Positions 20,297-32,337 are shown, counted from the stretch's first letter. The stretch is DNA of 64,000 bases from Agapetus fuscipes (GCA_951799405.1 OX637340.1:2480001-2544000), one strand, 5' to 3'. Program-made: numbers and translations. Notes: generated from the letters alone by a model not told the origin.

Positions 20297-20535
20297 GGAC
20301 TTATAGGTTGGTATGCGTCTCACCACCCATGCTGTAGAAAATTGTTCACTTTGCCAATGTCACCCCTGTTTCAGAAAAGGACGGCAAAAGTTGCAGGGTG
20401 TATGTCCATTTGAGATTTGGGTTTTTATGTTGTAGGTTCACATGTGGCATGTTTAAGCGCGAACTTGTACGTGTCTGCTTGTGAGAATGCATATAATGCA
20501 AATCTCCAATGTAGTATATCTTTGCAACATAGATT
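20297..20535 (+). repeat. Family A copy (A2 subtype)
   Basis: From GGACTTATAGGTTGGTATGC to CAACATAGATTAGATA; shares the GAATCTCCAATGTA 3' variant with the copies at 46372 and 47343. Confidence 0.8.
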
Positions 20536-21297
20536 AGATAAGAGTAGATGCATTATTTAAGGAAAATATACTAAAAAGGAACAAGGAAATCCTGAGCAAA
20601 ATAAATTTTAATTATTTGTAAAATTAATTGCAAGTATTTTTTATTAATTTTCAATAAATACATAAATATTTGTATTTCCCAAAACTGCAAGTCATGTACC
20701 CCAAAAATAAGAATAAATACATATATGACCATCGTGTTAACAAAATAATGTATATAACATACAACAGCGCCTCTGTTGAGTGTATTTGTTTTCATAAATT
20801 TCTCTCTTTACGCGATGATTGAGTAGGTACTCACGCAACGTTTTATACTCATAGTAATTAATTTATTATTTTTCACGTGAATCTACAAACACAAAAATAT
20901 TGACTGTGCTAATTTTACACATATAATCTACACACACAATCAAAGTACACACGATTACAAATTCAAAAAATTTAATTAAAATTCACTTGTACATTTTCCG
21001 GCTGGATCCGGATCGCATTTTGCAACATTTTTTGCATAAATTTCCAATATTATATAGTGTACCTTATTGTATAACTGCTAAAAGGCATTAACGCATACCT
21101 CACGTGTTAAAAATTCTTAGATAATACGTTGTGATCTGAACATCGCGATTTCTAATTTTTTCTATCTATCTATAAAAAATATTTCGTATTGTTTTTTTTA
21201 TAATTAGCCATATAAGTTGTCAGGAAATTGAAAAATAAATTTTAAATTGTGCGGAATAAAATTTGAAATAAATATTGTAATTTAATAAATTTGCAAA
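20536..21297. other. AT-rich DNA, no gene seen
   Basis: Nothing recognised beyond AT-rich sequence. Confidence 0.45.
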
Positions 21298-21416
21298 CGC
21301 AACTCAGCTACACATATAGTGTAACTTCTTGGCTGCGTTGTCCCCGAAGAGTTCGCATCCGGCGATTTGGGACCTATTTATTTTTATAGCTAAAGGCGCC
21401 GGCCTTACGTTAATCA
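21298..21416 (-). repeat. SINE-C body fragment
   Basis: CGCAACTCAGCTACACATATAG to CGCCGGCCTTACG, diverged, head missing. Confidence 0.7.
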
Positions 21417-21829
21417 ATAAAAAATAAACTTAGGCACTGATGTCGCTCTTCTTTTCAAAAAATTAACTTGTTTTTACTTCTCAATTACAAATATGACGTG
21501 GAAAATCACACACCAACTGTATGAAAAAAAAACTTTGAACCAAAAGTGATTCAATTCTACAGCAACATTTATCCAACAAAAGTGTTAAAAATATTTGTTT
21601 TGTTTATAATATTTGGAACCTTCAACGCGTTATATTTTCTGTCGCAACTCTTCTCCGCGTTGCAGCAATTCTTTATGTGCCCTAACATTCTTGACATGAC
21701 CTTATTTCGAACATTTTGTTCATCGCTTACTTCATAACAATAATTTAAGTATTCTTTTTCTTCGTCAAATGAACCTCTAACACCGTTTTGATCCAGCCAT
21801 GGGTAATGTCGACATCTTGTGGATATGCC

Positions 21830-22180
21830 AATCCAAGTTCGTATTATGAGATACATTAGAGCTTCGCAGATAGTTCTTCTTTTCCTTAATTTAGATCTTT
21901 GGATCTGTGATTCACATCGACTCGTTGATCCTAGGATGAGAACATTCTGGAGACACGATCTCTTTAAAATCGCCTCTGAGATCTGCTCCATCTCACTGTG
22001 TCTTCTATTTCACAAGTTTTTGGTTCTTGCGAATGCTATCTCTTAATGTTCTGCCCGCATTCATTCTGAGAACTTTCATTTTCTTCTTGTGTTCACTTTA
22101 GTTTCATAACCGTAGGTCATAATAGGTTTTCACATATTTTATGTATTCGTATCCTTCTATCAATTTCCACAATAGTTCAT
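21830..22180 (-). pseudogene. Decayed LINE C-terminal remnant
   Basis: The reverse strand reads, with frameshifts, like KVLRMNAGRTLRDSIRKN, close to the post-RT region of RTE-type LINEs (a TYG..ET stretch then a LRDRIRNE-like motif). Several stops. Assignment rests on this short motif only. Confidence 0.4.
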
Positions 22181-22231
22181 TTAAGACCTTTAAACCCAGA
22201 GAGTAGTATCCTTTACTCTTATCCTTACTAC

Positions 22232-22285
22232 TTAGCGTGGGCTAAACGGAAGACTAAAATGTCTAAAGAATAGCACCGTTAGGAT
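22232..22285. repeat. MITE-E right-arm fragment
   Basis: AGCGTGGGCTAAACGGAAGA and AAAGAATAGCACCGTTAG match the right arm of 61303-61541 with several changes. Confidence 0.5.
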
Positions 22286-23254
22286 TCTACATAATATCAG
22301 GTTTAGATCTAATTGCGTTGACTATATGTACAATCTCGAGATTTATTAAAGTTAAGAGCTATAATATTTTTAATGTCTTATTCAATCACCTGCATCCCTG
22401 TGGACCTCAAAATTGGACCATCCATACCCTTCTCGGTCTACCTCTACCACAATATATTTTAATACTTTACATTGCCCTTCTTCTTCGTCAATCCTTTCTT
22501 TTATAAGAAAAAATCATTCCAAACATCTTTTTGATTACAAGATTAATGAAAAATACAGCATTACAAGTAATGAATCTTTTTCTACACACACAAATCACCT
22601 TTCTACTGGAAGTAAATAAATAAATTTATAGTATTAAAATGCACCACTGCGTAAAAGCACTTTATATAGTTCCGCATTGAAACGCAAATGCACACCAAGG
22701 TTTTGAATTCTGCTTCATTTTTCCTTCTACAATAAAAACAGTACAGATTGTATACTACGCTAAATATTAAACTGCGTTCAAAGTACGTGAAGTAGAATAA
22801 GACAGCTTCTTCTTAGAATTTTCTCGACCGAAAGACGTGGACCTGACCTTAGCCAGTACAAATCTACGGTAAAACCAACAACGTGGTTGTACTCATAGAC
22901 CTTGGAATATAATGATATTAATAAGCCGCTGTTCCATATTCCTTTGGTTATCAGGAAGTAGCATTAACACACTATTCCTATAATTATTATCAAGTCAATA
23001 TCATTGTTTTCTTCGAGACAATATTGTGGTCCATATCATACAAAATAAGCGTCTGCCTTTATTTGCAATGATTATTTGCTTTGAGTTAACCGATAAGCGA
23101 AGATTTTTTTAATGGAAATAAATTTAATTTCGTAAAAAAAACACTTCATAAGGTCATTTGTAAATTATGTGCTATTTTCTGGGGAAAATTTTGAAGAAAT
23201 ATGTATTTTCAAATTTGTTATCAGTTTCCATGGGCAGGAAAACAATGGTGATTT
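22286..23254. other. Unassigned AT-rich DNA
   Basis: No gene, SINE or MITE recognised. Confidence 0.4.
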
Positions 23255-23330
23255 CTAGTATCCTTTATCAACCGCCGCCAACGCTGTCTGTCCATCGCAT
23301 CGCCTATAGCTGCCTCTAAATCCACATTTC
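23255..23330 (-). pseudogene. Short LINE C-terminal scrap
   Basis: The reverse strand reads VDLEAAIGDAMDRQRWRRL, resembling the DRxRWR motif near the end of many LINE polyproteins. Confidence 0.35.
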
Positions 23331-23397
23331 AACCTATTTGAAACTTCTTCAGTATATTTTATTTATTTTTTGTCAAACTATGACTAGCTTTATTTAT

Positions 23398-23545
23398 ATA
23401 ATCTTCTTCTTCGTGTCAGCTTCACACCGTATTGGCCCAGTAACGAGCAATGTCTACAGCTCTTTGGTTTCCCGCAAAGAGATCATCCATGGAGCAGCTT
23501 GTCGGACAGGAGGGGCAACACCGCAGGTGCTCCATAGTTTGCTGA
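23398..23545 (-). pseudogene. LINE 3' end, same family as 53722-54765
   Basis: Nearly identical to the last about 145 bp of the LINE at 53722-54765, including the (GAA)n tail on the reverse strand and the cysteine-rich coding end. A 5'-truncated copy. Confidence 0.75.
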
Positions 23546-23559
23546 TATATTATGTTTGA

Positions 23560-24099
23560 TGATTTATGTAATATAATTATTTTATTTTTATTTATTTTTC
23601 AACGATTGTTAAACAATATACAACAGTTTCAATACGAATGCACCTTAAATTTACAATTTCAGTTTATATAAAAAATTCAAAAAAATTAAATGTGGAATGA
23701 AATAAATATTCAATCGAATAGATTCAGGCTAAAAAAATCGCATTACTTTCTATCCAAATATTGTACTGAAACTGCGTAGGCGAACATTTATTACTGATTA
23801 CATATGAACGTAATAGAGAAACAATTTGTCTACCTATACGTACTTATAATGTACATCACAATTCACATGATGAATCATTCTTTAAATATTCAATTTCGCA
23901 ATCTATTACAATTCGTCAACATCAAGTCTGCAAATACTTTTACTTTTCATTTTCACTTTTATCTTTTCACCAACAAATGTGTGTGGGCGAAACTATTACG
24001 ATAAATAAAAACATAAGTTATTCAAATAATATCTTGAACACTACAACGTAATATTCCTTACAGAATGGGGTGTACCATCGGATGCTATAATTCTCCTGA
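23560..24099. other. AT-rich DNA, no gene seen
   Basis: Nothing recognised. Confidence 0.4.
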
Positions 24100-24215
24100 A
24101 ACGCCATTCTGCGACCTTAAGGTGTCGAGATAGCGATTCGTGTCCAAAAATAAGGTGTACTGTGATTTTCTTATCTATGGAGTTTTTCGCAAGCGCTAGC
24201 AAGCTCCGATTTGGA
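24100..24215. repeat. MITE-F copy, diverged
   Basis: Shares AAGGTGTACTGTGATTTTCT, ATCTATGGAGTT and GCGCTAGC with 57597-57726. The terminal inverted repeats are worn. Confidence 0.55.
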
Positions 24216-24535
24216 TTGATATCCAAAGTGTAAGGAATTCAGCACAACAGCGCTTCTGGATTGGTCAAGTCACAAATGTCAAGGTTCTTTCCAATATGAA
24301 TACCCTAGCTGAACTCCTGACACCCGTCAAAAGGCTTGGTTTATTTTGGTAGGAAAATGAGAATCGAAAAATATTCCCTGCTTCATCTCATCATGCAGGA
24401 AAGAATTAAGAAATGACAAGCTTCAAGTCGAAGGAGAACATATTGGTTGTAGAACTTCGACAGTGTTCATTTTGGGAAGCTCAAATCTTTCTTAAGTGCG
24501 GAAGTATCGAAAGTGCAAAAATTGCTACGATGATC

Positions 24536-24775
24536 CTTGACTTATAGGTTGGTATGAGGCTGACCACCGTAACTATAATAAATGGTTCACTATGCCAATA
24601 TCACCCCTGTTTCAGAGAAGGTCGAGAAAATTTGCAGGGCTTATGTTCTTTTGAGATTGGGTTTAATGTTGTAAGTCCACATGTGGCACGTGTGAGCACA
24701 AACTTTTACGTATTTGCTTATGGGAATGCATTTAAAATGAATTATAGATGTAATAATCTTTGCAACTTAGATTAA
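24536..24775 (+). repeat. Family A copy
   Basis: From CCTTGACTTATAGGTTGGTA to CTTTGCAACTTAGATTA; diverged internally. Its 3' end lies about 40 bp from the 3' end of an opposing LINE. Confidence 0.8.
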
Positions 24776-24815
24776 AGATTACAGATCGCCAATTTGTACT
24801 GAATAGGCACAAGGA

Positions 24816-25580
24816 GAATCTGTTACTGTTACTGTATCCTGCCGCCGTTCCACTAGGGGTGGCCGGTACCTCCGCAGATGCGCTCCACTTTTTTCTGTCC
24901 TTACAAACCACTTTCATTTCCTCAATATTCATCACCTTTTTCATACATACTCTTCTCTTATTTTCACTCTGCAGGTTCCATTCTTTCGCAATCTCACCTA
25001 TTTGGTCTAACCATTCTTTCCTCGGCCTTCCCCTTCCGCGCTTTCCTCTGACATTTCCTTTGTACACTTTCTTCGTTAGTCGTTCATCATCCATTCTTTC
25101 GAGATGTCCGAACCATCTCATCGTACTTTTTTGTACTTTCATTCTCATATTCTCTTTTATACCACACTCGTTCATCACCCAATCATTACGTACTCTATCA
25201 TTCAGTGTTTTTCCAGCCATTGCTCTCAGGTAAGCCATTTCAACCGTACATACTTTACTCAGCTCACATTCATTAACTGTCCACGCCTCACTTCCATACA
25301 TCAATGTCGGAACCAATATACCATTGTGGACCGCCAATCTCATATTCTTCGTAAGTTTCCTATTTCTTGCAATTCTTCCAATCGTTCCCATTACACTTCT
25401 TCCTCTACTAGCACGCTTTTCCAATTCTTTCGTCAATTTCCCATTCGACTCAAACTTGCTTCCCAGATAATCAAATTCTTTCACGACCTCCACTCTTGTT
25501 TCATTCAGTCTTATCTCAATTTCCTCGCATTCCTCAGTCCTGTCAAACACTAATACTTTCGATAGAATAATATACACAAT
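24816..25580 (-). pseudogene. RTE-like LINE, C-terminal coding part and 3' end
   Basis: About 250 codons on the reverse strand. Recognisable motifs: DYLGSKFESNGK, RLAVHNGILVPTLMYGSEAW, RVRNDWVMNECGIKE, MRWFGHLERMDDERLTKK and GKRGRGRPRKEWLDQI, ending CKDRKKWSASAEVPATPSG. This is the post-RT tail of RTE-type elements. The catalytic RT and endonuclease are missing through 5' truncation. The 3' end carries a few AGTAAC units (24816-24840), a tail type shared with 58687-58765 and 30585-30850 but not with the family A type LINE at 58970-59885. Confidence 0.8.
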
Positions 25581-25746
25581 ATCATATATTTCAAGTGGGA
25601 AGAAAAAAAAAGTTAGTAGGTTTTTATAAGTGACAATTGACCTAGACTAGTTGCCCATTTAAGAATAGAAAGATCATATAGTACAATCAAAGTATCCGGA
25701 AAAAATGTGATAGAAAAATAACAAATAAATTTAATTAAAAATATAA

Positions 25747-25783
25747 AGTCAGCCTCATACCAACCCATAAGTCAAGGAATTTA
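25747..25783 (-). repeat. Family A, 5'-end scrap
   Basis: GTCAGCCTCATACCAACCCA followed by TAAGTCAAGGAA: only the outermost bases. Confidence 0.6.
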
Positions 25784-26677
25784 TCATCTTACTTATTGTC
25801 TTAAATATTAAAGAGCTCAAATTAATTAATGCTTTTTATACTTGCCTAAATTAAAGCCTTCAGATAACATTTTATGTACCTATGTACATATTATTATGTC
25901 AAAAATATTTCTTGTTTAACCTTTAATCATAAAATTTAATTTATGGATAGTTTTTTTTTTTGTGTTCATATATATACAAATATAAGGTCAAAATAATTTA
26001 AATAAAGGTTTTCAAGTTATAATTTAGATATTTTACACATCAAATTTACATGATGTGATGTCATAATTTATAATATTTTTTAACCTTAATTTAATTATAT
26101 TACATTTCATAAGTGTGAAATTTATACTTCAATCTGACACAAACATACAATTAACTTTGTTTTTATTTATTTTTACAGGTGGTTTAATATTTTTAATTTA
26201 AAAATTTGGTTTTAATATTAAAAAATAAAATTTAATTAATTTTATGTTGCTTGTTATAAAAGATGGCAAAATGGCATAATAAAAACAAGGCTTTATTGTG
26301 AGTGTAAAAATTGCATAAAGTCTTAGTAAAATGGTCGCCATTGTTGCAATGCCAATAAAAACCACGCAATATTGTGTTGCCATTTATTTAATCAGTCATC
26401 ACTTAGCCTGACGTTAAAAACGATGTTAATGATGTCTCTGATTGCCTACTTAAGTAAAAAAAAAAAAAATTCCAGTACAAATAAACTAAAAGAGCATCTG
26501 TTGAATGTACCAAAAAAAAAAACTATTAGTATTTTTTCTTTATTCCCACACAGCGAATTCAATATTAGGATAGTTTATTTGGTAACCGCTGTTTTTGTGT
26601 GTTCATCTAAAAAGCCTTTTGCCAGCCAGGGGTGGACGTTTCGACGACAGTCAATAAATATTACTGTATCTATTCAA
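25784..26677. other. AT-rich DNA, no gene seen
   Basis: AT-rich with homopolymers. Near 26575 a GCTGTTTTTGTGTGTTCATC stretch resembles the reverse-strand SINE-B end, too diverged to call. Confidence 0.4.
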
Positions 26678-26783
26678 AGATAGGATGAAACAAAACATGG
26701 CGGGGTATCAATAGCTAGCCCATTTTATACTGAAGAACGATCAGCTGTTCAGGCACCGCTTTGTTTTATTCCGTCCTATCATG
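26678..26783. repeat. Short palindromic MITE-like element
   Basis: GATAGGATGAAACAAAAC at the left pairs with GTTTTATTCCGTCCTATC at the right (three mismatches). 106 bp, non-coding. Confidence 0.45.
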
Positions 26784-26839
26784 AAATAGGTACGGTAAAA
26801 TCTACCGATGGCCGTTGAGACATCCAACCCTGGTTACTT

Positions 26840-26975
26840 AATCACTTTGAGACTAGATGGACCTTTGGTGACCTGTCTTTGGTCAACTGGGTCACAGACT
26901 GGTCGAGGTCTAGTGGTTAAAGCTAAGACTATATATGAGCAGGTAGTGCGTTCGATTCCCAGCGGTGAAAATCAA
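26840..26975 (+). repeat. Diverged SINE-B-like pieces
   Basis: GGACCTTTGGTGACCTGTCT is reverse-strand SINE-B body; GGTCTAGTGGTTAAAGC with GTTCGATTCCCAGCGG is a plus-strand tRNA-like head similar to 47205-47338. The arrangement is unclear. Confidence 0.4.
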
Positions 26976-27059
26976 TCACCGCATTCACATCGGTTACAAA
27001 CGTTCATCCAGTCTAAAAACAATTGTGCGTTATTTGAAAAATCGTAGATTATTAGCGAT

Positions 27060-27454
27060 GACCGAGAGCTCAAAACAAAGGCTCTTGAAGTATGATTATC
27101 TCTTGAAAAATACTGATGTTTATGTACGTTTTTTACAGTCTTAATGTAAAGTATAATTTTGATTGCACATGCAGCAAATCCATGGCTTATTCACCGCCTA
27201 AAATGAACGGTGATCCGTCGGCCATTCATGGAATAAATGTTTTGTAAATAGCACAACCAGTATAAACATACTTATAAAAATTTAATAATATTTCCTAGAC
27301 CTCAAGTCACATATAGGAAGGACAATGCGATTCATAATCTAGGCTAGCCAGATAAGATAAGAAATATAATAATATTATTATCTATGTCTGTGTCTATAAT
27401 ATAAATAAATGTACATAATAAGATATTATACATAACAAAGTAAAACATTTATTC
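27060..27454. other. Unassigned AT-rich DNA with a MITE-H-like fragment
   Basis: GCAGCAAATCCATGGCTTATTC near 27172 resembles one MITE-H arm. Nothing else seen. Confidence 0.35.
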
Positions 27455-27560
27455 TACGCAATATCTAAGGAATGGATTCAGAGGGCACAGGATAGAAAGG
27501 AGTGGAGAAACATGGAAGAGGCCTATATCCAGCAGTGGAGAGATGGCTAAGGAAGAAGAA
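27455..27560 (+). pseudogene. LINE C-terminus scrap with (GAA)n tail
   Basis: Reads KEWIQRAQDRKEWRNMEEAY then IQQW and a stop, a typical last segment of a LINE polyprotein, followed by GAAGAAGAAGAA. A strongly 5'-truncated copy. Confidence 0.6.
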
Positions 27561-27671
27561 GAATATCTAAGACGAAAACAGGAAAACAGGACAACCACAA
27601 ACAGAGAAAAAAAAAATTTTTCTTCTTTTCTTCTGTCAATTTTATTCATCAATTGTGTTCATTCCATTCAT

Positions 27672-27925
27672 TCCTTGACTGAGGTTGGTATGAGGTTGAC
27701 CACCCATACCTACTGTAAAAAATGGTTCACTTTGCCAATGTCACGCCTGTTTCAAGGAAGGTCGGCTAGAGTTGCAGGGCTTATATTCATTTGAGATTGG
27801 GTTTTTTATATTGTATGTCCACATGCGGCATCTGTGAGCGCAAAATTATGCGTGTCTGCTTGTGGGAATGCATTTAATATGAATCTCAAATGATACATAT
27901 CTTTGCAGCTTAGATTTAGGTTAGA
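27672..27925 (+). repeat. Family A copy (A1 subtype)
   Basis: CCTTGACTGAGGTTGGTATG to CTTTGCAGCTTAGATTTAGG; near full length. Confidence 0.85.
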
Positions 27926-28667
27926 TTTTGATTAGAAACACAATGATTCAAGACATATTATACCTAGTGTAAGAAAATCGGGTATCGAGCATTTTTATTT
28001 TACATTAAAAAGTTTGTATATAAATGTGAAATTTAACATAATTTCAAGAATAATAGATACAACGTTAAGCATTTGCATAAAGAAAACATGACAAGAAGCT
28101 CCAAATCTTGGAAGAACGAAGTTCTCTTGTTTGTCTTTCCGAGACTTTCCTTCAAAAATGTTGCTGAGAATACGGATAAGAATAATAGTAAATTTTAAAA
28201 ATCTGATTGTAAGCAAAAAATATGTTAAAATATACGAAGTAAGGATAATGTGTCGCAAATGTTGATAAACCTGTACAACTATTAAACTACGTAGACTATA
28301 GTGTAAGCAAAATTCTCTTCATCAAGTCAAATGCAGTCGATAGACCCCAAGGTCGTCGATATAAAGTTTATATTACTGCATATCTCATACCATACTAGAA
28401 GCACTCAAATATACGTTTACAATCTAAAATGCATGGAATGTTAAACGCTCACTAGAATGCGGTGTTTGTATTTATATTTATTTTTTTGCGAGCTCTGTGG
28501 TGGAGTTGTACAATGTTTTATATACTCGGGCTGTTCAACACATGCTACACAGAAAACACCTTCTCTCTCATTACTATTCGTTTTGTAAATTATTTTTTCC
28601 GATGCTAGTGGAAACGCAGGCACGGTCGGGCAAAGGAATTGAATTTTATTTATAAGTATTTCACATT
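27926..28667. other. Unassigned AT-rich DNA
   Basis: No gene recognised; the open frame at 28441-28677 (minus) has no known motif. Confidence 0.35.
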
Positions 28668-29260
28668 GTGAATCCACAGGTAAGATGTTTGCCTGTGGAT
28701 GCCGTAAAGAGCTTGGTGGCTGCTCTAGTTGTCTCTCGTCTTGACTATTTCAACATTATTTACACAGGGCTATCCCAGAAGCTTCTTGATCGTCTGCAGA
28801 TGGCCTTCAACGCTGCTGCCAGGAGGATTTACACAAAGGATAAATACTGCCACATCTCCCCGTTGCTGAAGGGCTGCACTGGCTGAGGGTCCGTGACAGG
28901 GTCGAGTTCAAGCTAAGTCTCACAGTCCACAAGGCCTTAAAGGTTACGGCACCCCCATGTCTCGCTGAACTATGTCCTGCTGACGTCGCTACAACCAATG
29001 CACTCTGCCTCTACTGCTGTCAACAGGGTCAAAGAACCCATAAGAGCAAATACCTCTAATTTTTCAGACAGGAGCTTTGGGGTAGCTGAGCCAGTTGCCT
29101 GGAACAAGCTGACTGTCGGCCTTCGCTCTGACCAGCCCACCATCGCCTTCAGAAAGGACTTAAGAAAATGCTGTTTTCGAAGAGCCACGGCGCTCTTGAG
29201 ATGGTATGTGATCATTAAACGGCGCCACCGGAAATAAATTATCCATCACCATCATCATCA
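28668..29260 (+). pseudogene. CR1/L2-like LINE C-terminal remnant
   Basis: The plus strand reads ALVVSRLDYFNIIYTGLSQK, LLDRLQMAFNAAARRIYT and HISPLLKG, then in a shifted frame LHWLRVRDRVEFKLSLTVHK and APPCLAELCP, then SFGVAEPVAWNKL and FRKDLRKCCF. RLDYxN..LxGLP..LLxRLQ, LHWLPVRxR..FK and the VAxPxxWN tail are the usual C-terminal signature of CR1/L2-clade LINEs. At least two frameshifts; no RT palm motifs remain. The 3' end is near 29260 with (ATC)n-like repeats. Confidence 0.8.
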
Positions 29261-30187
29261 TTTTATAAAAAAATCTGTCATCTACGTGCGATAAGAATGT
29301 TAGTAGAGGGGACCACTCACTAAACTAAAGTAGGTACTTTTAATCTAGGATCGAAAAACATAAAATCAACAACAACTCATACGTCACTGTTTCCCATTGA
29401 CTACTTAAAACGGATAAAAGGGTGGACATTGAAAGTTTCTTAGACACACAATTGTAGTATTCAAGAAAAAATAATGTGTATCAAGTGTTAGGAAAACAAT
29501 TATCAATCCTTTACAGTTAAAAAAAATAAGCAGTTCTTAATTTCTCACTCTCCATCAGTCGCATTTTTTGCACTTTGTTTTCATAAGATCAGCAAGGATA
29601 AACATGCGACTTTCAACACAATATCAATCATTTAGATAATTGATATCAAATGGTTTCTTTTATCTAAGCACATCCTCGATCCGTAGGATGTCTGATCCAC
29701 ACGTAGATCTCCTAGTTTGGAAGCAATTTAGGATCATGAGTGGCTTATTTACTAAAAAAAACATCGCCTTAGACTAGCCATATTATAATTGCATTTTTTG
29801 TAATCGATTTAAAGTGTGGTTTTTGCGAAGGCTCCAAAGCAAGAGGCAAAGAATATTCAATCGTGTTATTCATGAAGCACATAATGTTATTTTGCAATGG
29901 AGTATTTTATTATGGCCGGTAAAATACCATGCATGGCTTGCTGGGTACGGGAATCTGTGTCAATTTGACCTTTAGTTCGGAGCGATGTACGGACGATTAT
30001 TGCCTGCGACTGGTACTGAGGATTGTGAAGTTAATTCGTGAGAATTATACTGATTAACTGTGAAGAAAATAATGCAGCAATGAAGAAAGTACGTGTGTGT
30101 CTAACCTATTTGAAGATCGATAAAAAACATGAGATCATATTTATAAATGTAAGGTATTAAAGACTTCTGAAACGTAAAAATATATAA
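29261..30187. other. Unassigned DNA
   Basis: No gene or repeat family recognised. Confidence 0.4.
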
Positions 30188-30524
30188 ACGCAATTAAACT
30201 ACACATATGTGTAACTTCTTGCCGCGTTCTCCCTGCAGGGGTCGTTTGTGACGAGTGGAACCTATTAATTTTTAGGAATGCCGGCCTCACGTGAACAACT
30301 TTAGTTGACGTGGAGATTTCCCAGCTCCTGAGGGGGCTGGTATTAATTTTCTTGTGAAGGCTAAGGAAACCTTGCTGGTATTTGAAATTGGATATCAAAT
30401 ACACACGGAAACGGGAAATGATTTCTGATACGGATTGATTAGATTAGCTACGCTCGGTGGGAGTCGCACCCGAGCTCTCAGCGTGGAATGCAAGCACTCT
30501 ACCAACTGAGCCATCGACTGGACT
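30188..30524 (-). mobile_element. SINE-C, full length with tRNA-like head
   Basis: On the reverse strand it starts GTCCAGTCGATGGCTCAGTT with box A GGCTCAGTTGGTAGAGTGC, has a degraded box B (GGGTGCGACTCCC), and continues through the SINE-C body to ACTACACATATG-type sequence at 30190-30215. Confidence 0.85.
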
Positions 30525-30584
30525 ATATCTACAGTAAAAAATAAAAATAATGAGAAATAAATTAAAATTATAACCTTAAAGTAC

Positions 30585-30850
30585 ACAGAGACCTAAATGT
30601 ATACGGAGGTAGTGTGAAAGGAAAAAGAGGGAAAGGACGACCGAGAAAAGTATGGTGTGATCAGATTGAGGATATTGTGAAAGAATGGGATATACAAAGT
30701 GAGCGTTAATGAAGAAAATGCATGAAAAAGGTGATGGATATGAATGAATTGAAAGAGGTATGTAAGAATAGGAAAAAATAGAGGTAGCTCTGCAGAGGCT
30801 CTGGCCACCTCTAGCGGAATGGCGACAGAGTTACAAAGGTTTCGTGTTTG
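30585..30850 (+). pseudogene. RTE-like LINE 3' scrap
   Basis: Plus strand matches the RTE tail (KRGKGRPRK-like, then ELKEVCKNRKK-like) with frameshifts, then CTCTAGCGGAATGGCGACAG and GTTACA. Same 3' end type as 24816-25580 and 58687-58765. Confidence 0.65.
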
Positions 30851-30955
30851 ATTATTAGCTTATAGAACCTTAAGCTGGACAAAAAAAGTTAACGTAGATT
30901 TTCATAAATTTGTCTTTTTCAAAAGTCGGAAAAGTATTGTTGAAAAAACACACCC

Positions 30956-31265
30956 TTACGGTATAAAAAGGCAAATACCAATATACGTGAAATAAAAACC
31001 AATAAATATATTTTGAAAATTTATACTTATATAATCTTGAAAAATGTATAGTTGCACGGATGCTATTTTGAGGTCCAAAAATAACTCAGCAGGGGGTTCT
31101 CCATCCTTAGTTTTGAGGCAAGCGATTGAAAAATAAATAATACGTCTTATCAAAGCAAGTTTAAGGCTTTCACGGTCGGTGGTTGACATTTGAGAGTTGC
31201 TTTCCGGGATCTGTTGCCGTGCACCATCGGAGCTGGAGCTTCCGGACGTTTCACCCATATCCCCG
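30956..31265 (-). pseudogene. Penelope-type 5' region remnant with open frame
   Basis: On the reverse strand a degenerate CTGAAGA...GGGTGAAACGTCCGG motif (hammerhead-like, as at 52789) overlaps an ATG opening a 100-codon frame: MGETSGSSSSDGARQQIPES at the start, LKLALIRRIIYFS in the middle. I do not recognise the peptide. The motif is known from Penelope-like element repeats, so a decayed Penelope copy is the best guess. Confidence 0.35.
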
Positions 31266-31324
31266 ATGATCTTCTTCAGGGTGACGATGATACGATGTGA
31301 CGTTGATTAAGATTATCAATGTTA

Positions 31325-31672
31325 CCAAAGGTCCATCCAGCCTTACAGCAACTGGTTCTTGCTTGAGAATTGGCGCTTTGTAGCGACGACGACCATGCTT
31401 GTAAAAAGGTCGATAGCTCAATTGGTAGAATGCTTGCATTCCATGCCGAGAGCAAGGGTTCGATCTCAAGGCTTACTCAGCCTTCACAAGAAATTAGAAC
31501 CAGCCCCCCCCCCCCCAGGAGCTGGGAAACCCCCACTTCAACTGAAAGTGGTTGTTGTGAGGCCGGCCCCCTCCCGTAAAAATAAATAGGTCCCGAATCA
31601 TCACATGCGACCCCTTCGGGGATAACGCAGGCAAGAAAATGCACTATATGTGTAGCTTAGTTGCGTTTGCGT
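31325..31672 (+). mobile_element. Composite SINE-B + SINE-C, 5'-truncated
   Basis: Begins inside the SINE-B body (ACCAAAGGTCCATCCAGCCT), reaches the same junction as 3710-4212 (CTTGTAAAAA then GGTCGATAGCTCA), and carries the same shortened SINE-C body. A C14 run at about 31504 and the 3' end TGTGTAGCTTAGTTGCG complete it. Confidence 0.8.
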
Positions 31673-31976
31673 TTATGTATATTAGTTTTGAAGTACTATC
31701 AAGCATCTAGTTTATTTTCCTACTCGTGTTTAGAATTCCATATTTTTGTTTACAAAACTCAACTCTTTATAATCTTGCAATATTTACGTTTATTCTAAGG
31801 CCGTGTCAATGTATGGACAGTTGACTGAATGTTAGACTATCTATACCCCAACTATGACACTCCATAAACGCTCCCAAGAGGCGCTGTTTAAGTGTGCATA
31901 CATTTTTTTATTAACGAAATATTTGTAAGTTTATACTTGGAGAACAGTGTGTTGAAGTAATATTTCAGCGTCTCTC
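31673..31976. other. Unassigned DNA
   Basis: No gene recognised. Confidence 0.35.
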
Positions 31977-32090
31977 ACTGTTATTCACAAAAAGCAAATC
32001 CACGGCTCATTTGCCGCGTAAAGTGAATTCTCCATACAAAAAAAAATGATCTGTGGCTTAAATGCTCATGAATAACACTGCATAATGTTA
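31977..32090. repeat. MITE-H copy (palindromic)
   Basis: CACTGTTATTCA at the left and TGAATAACACTG at the right are inverted; inner arms CCACGGCTCATT and AATGATCTGTGG also pair loosely. Related arms occur near 27172, 51868 and 61792. Confidence 0.55.
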
Positions 32091-32195
32091 GCGAGAAACG
32101 TATACAAGAGCAAGTAAGTGGCTTCAAGAGAAAACTGCCATTCGCTAACTGGTTTGCTAGCTTGTTCTAAGCAGAATTCTCAATAATAATTAAGT

Positions 32196-32337
32196 CGTAT
32201 TGAATCAAAGACGGCAATCAAGGATTTTTACCCAAATTGTTATACATATATAGAAATACTGGAAATCTTTTTCTTATCAATTCCATACATTTATCTTTTT
32301 TTTTACATTCCTAGATTGCCGGCTTTGATTCGATACG
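32196..32337. repeat. MITE-D copy
   Basis: Arms CGTATTGAATCAAAGACGGC and GCCGGCTTTGATTCGATACG are inverted repeats with AATC/GATT core. 142 bp, non-coding. Confidence 0.75.

Noticed and set aside
24760..25553. Plus-strand open frames of 149-157 codons
   Set aside because: They are the antisense of the RTE-like LINE coding tail on the minus strand.
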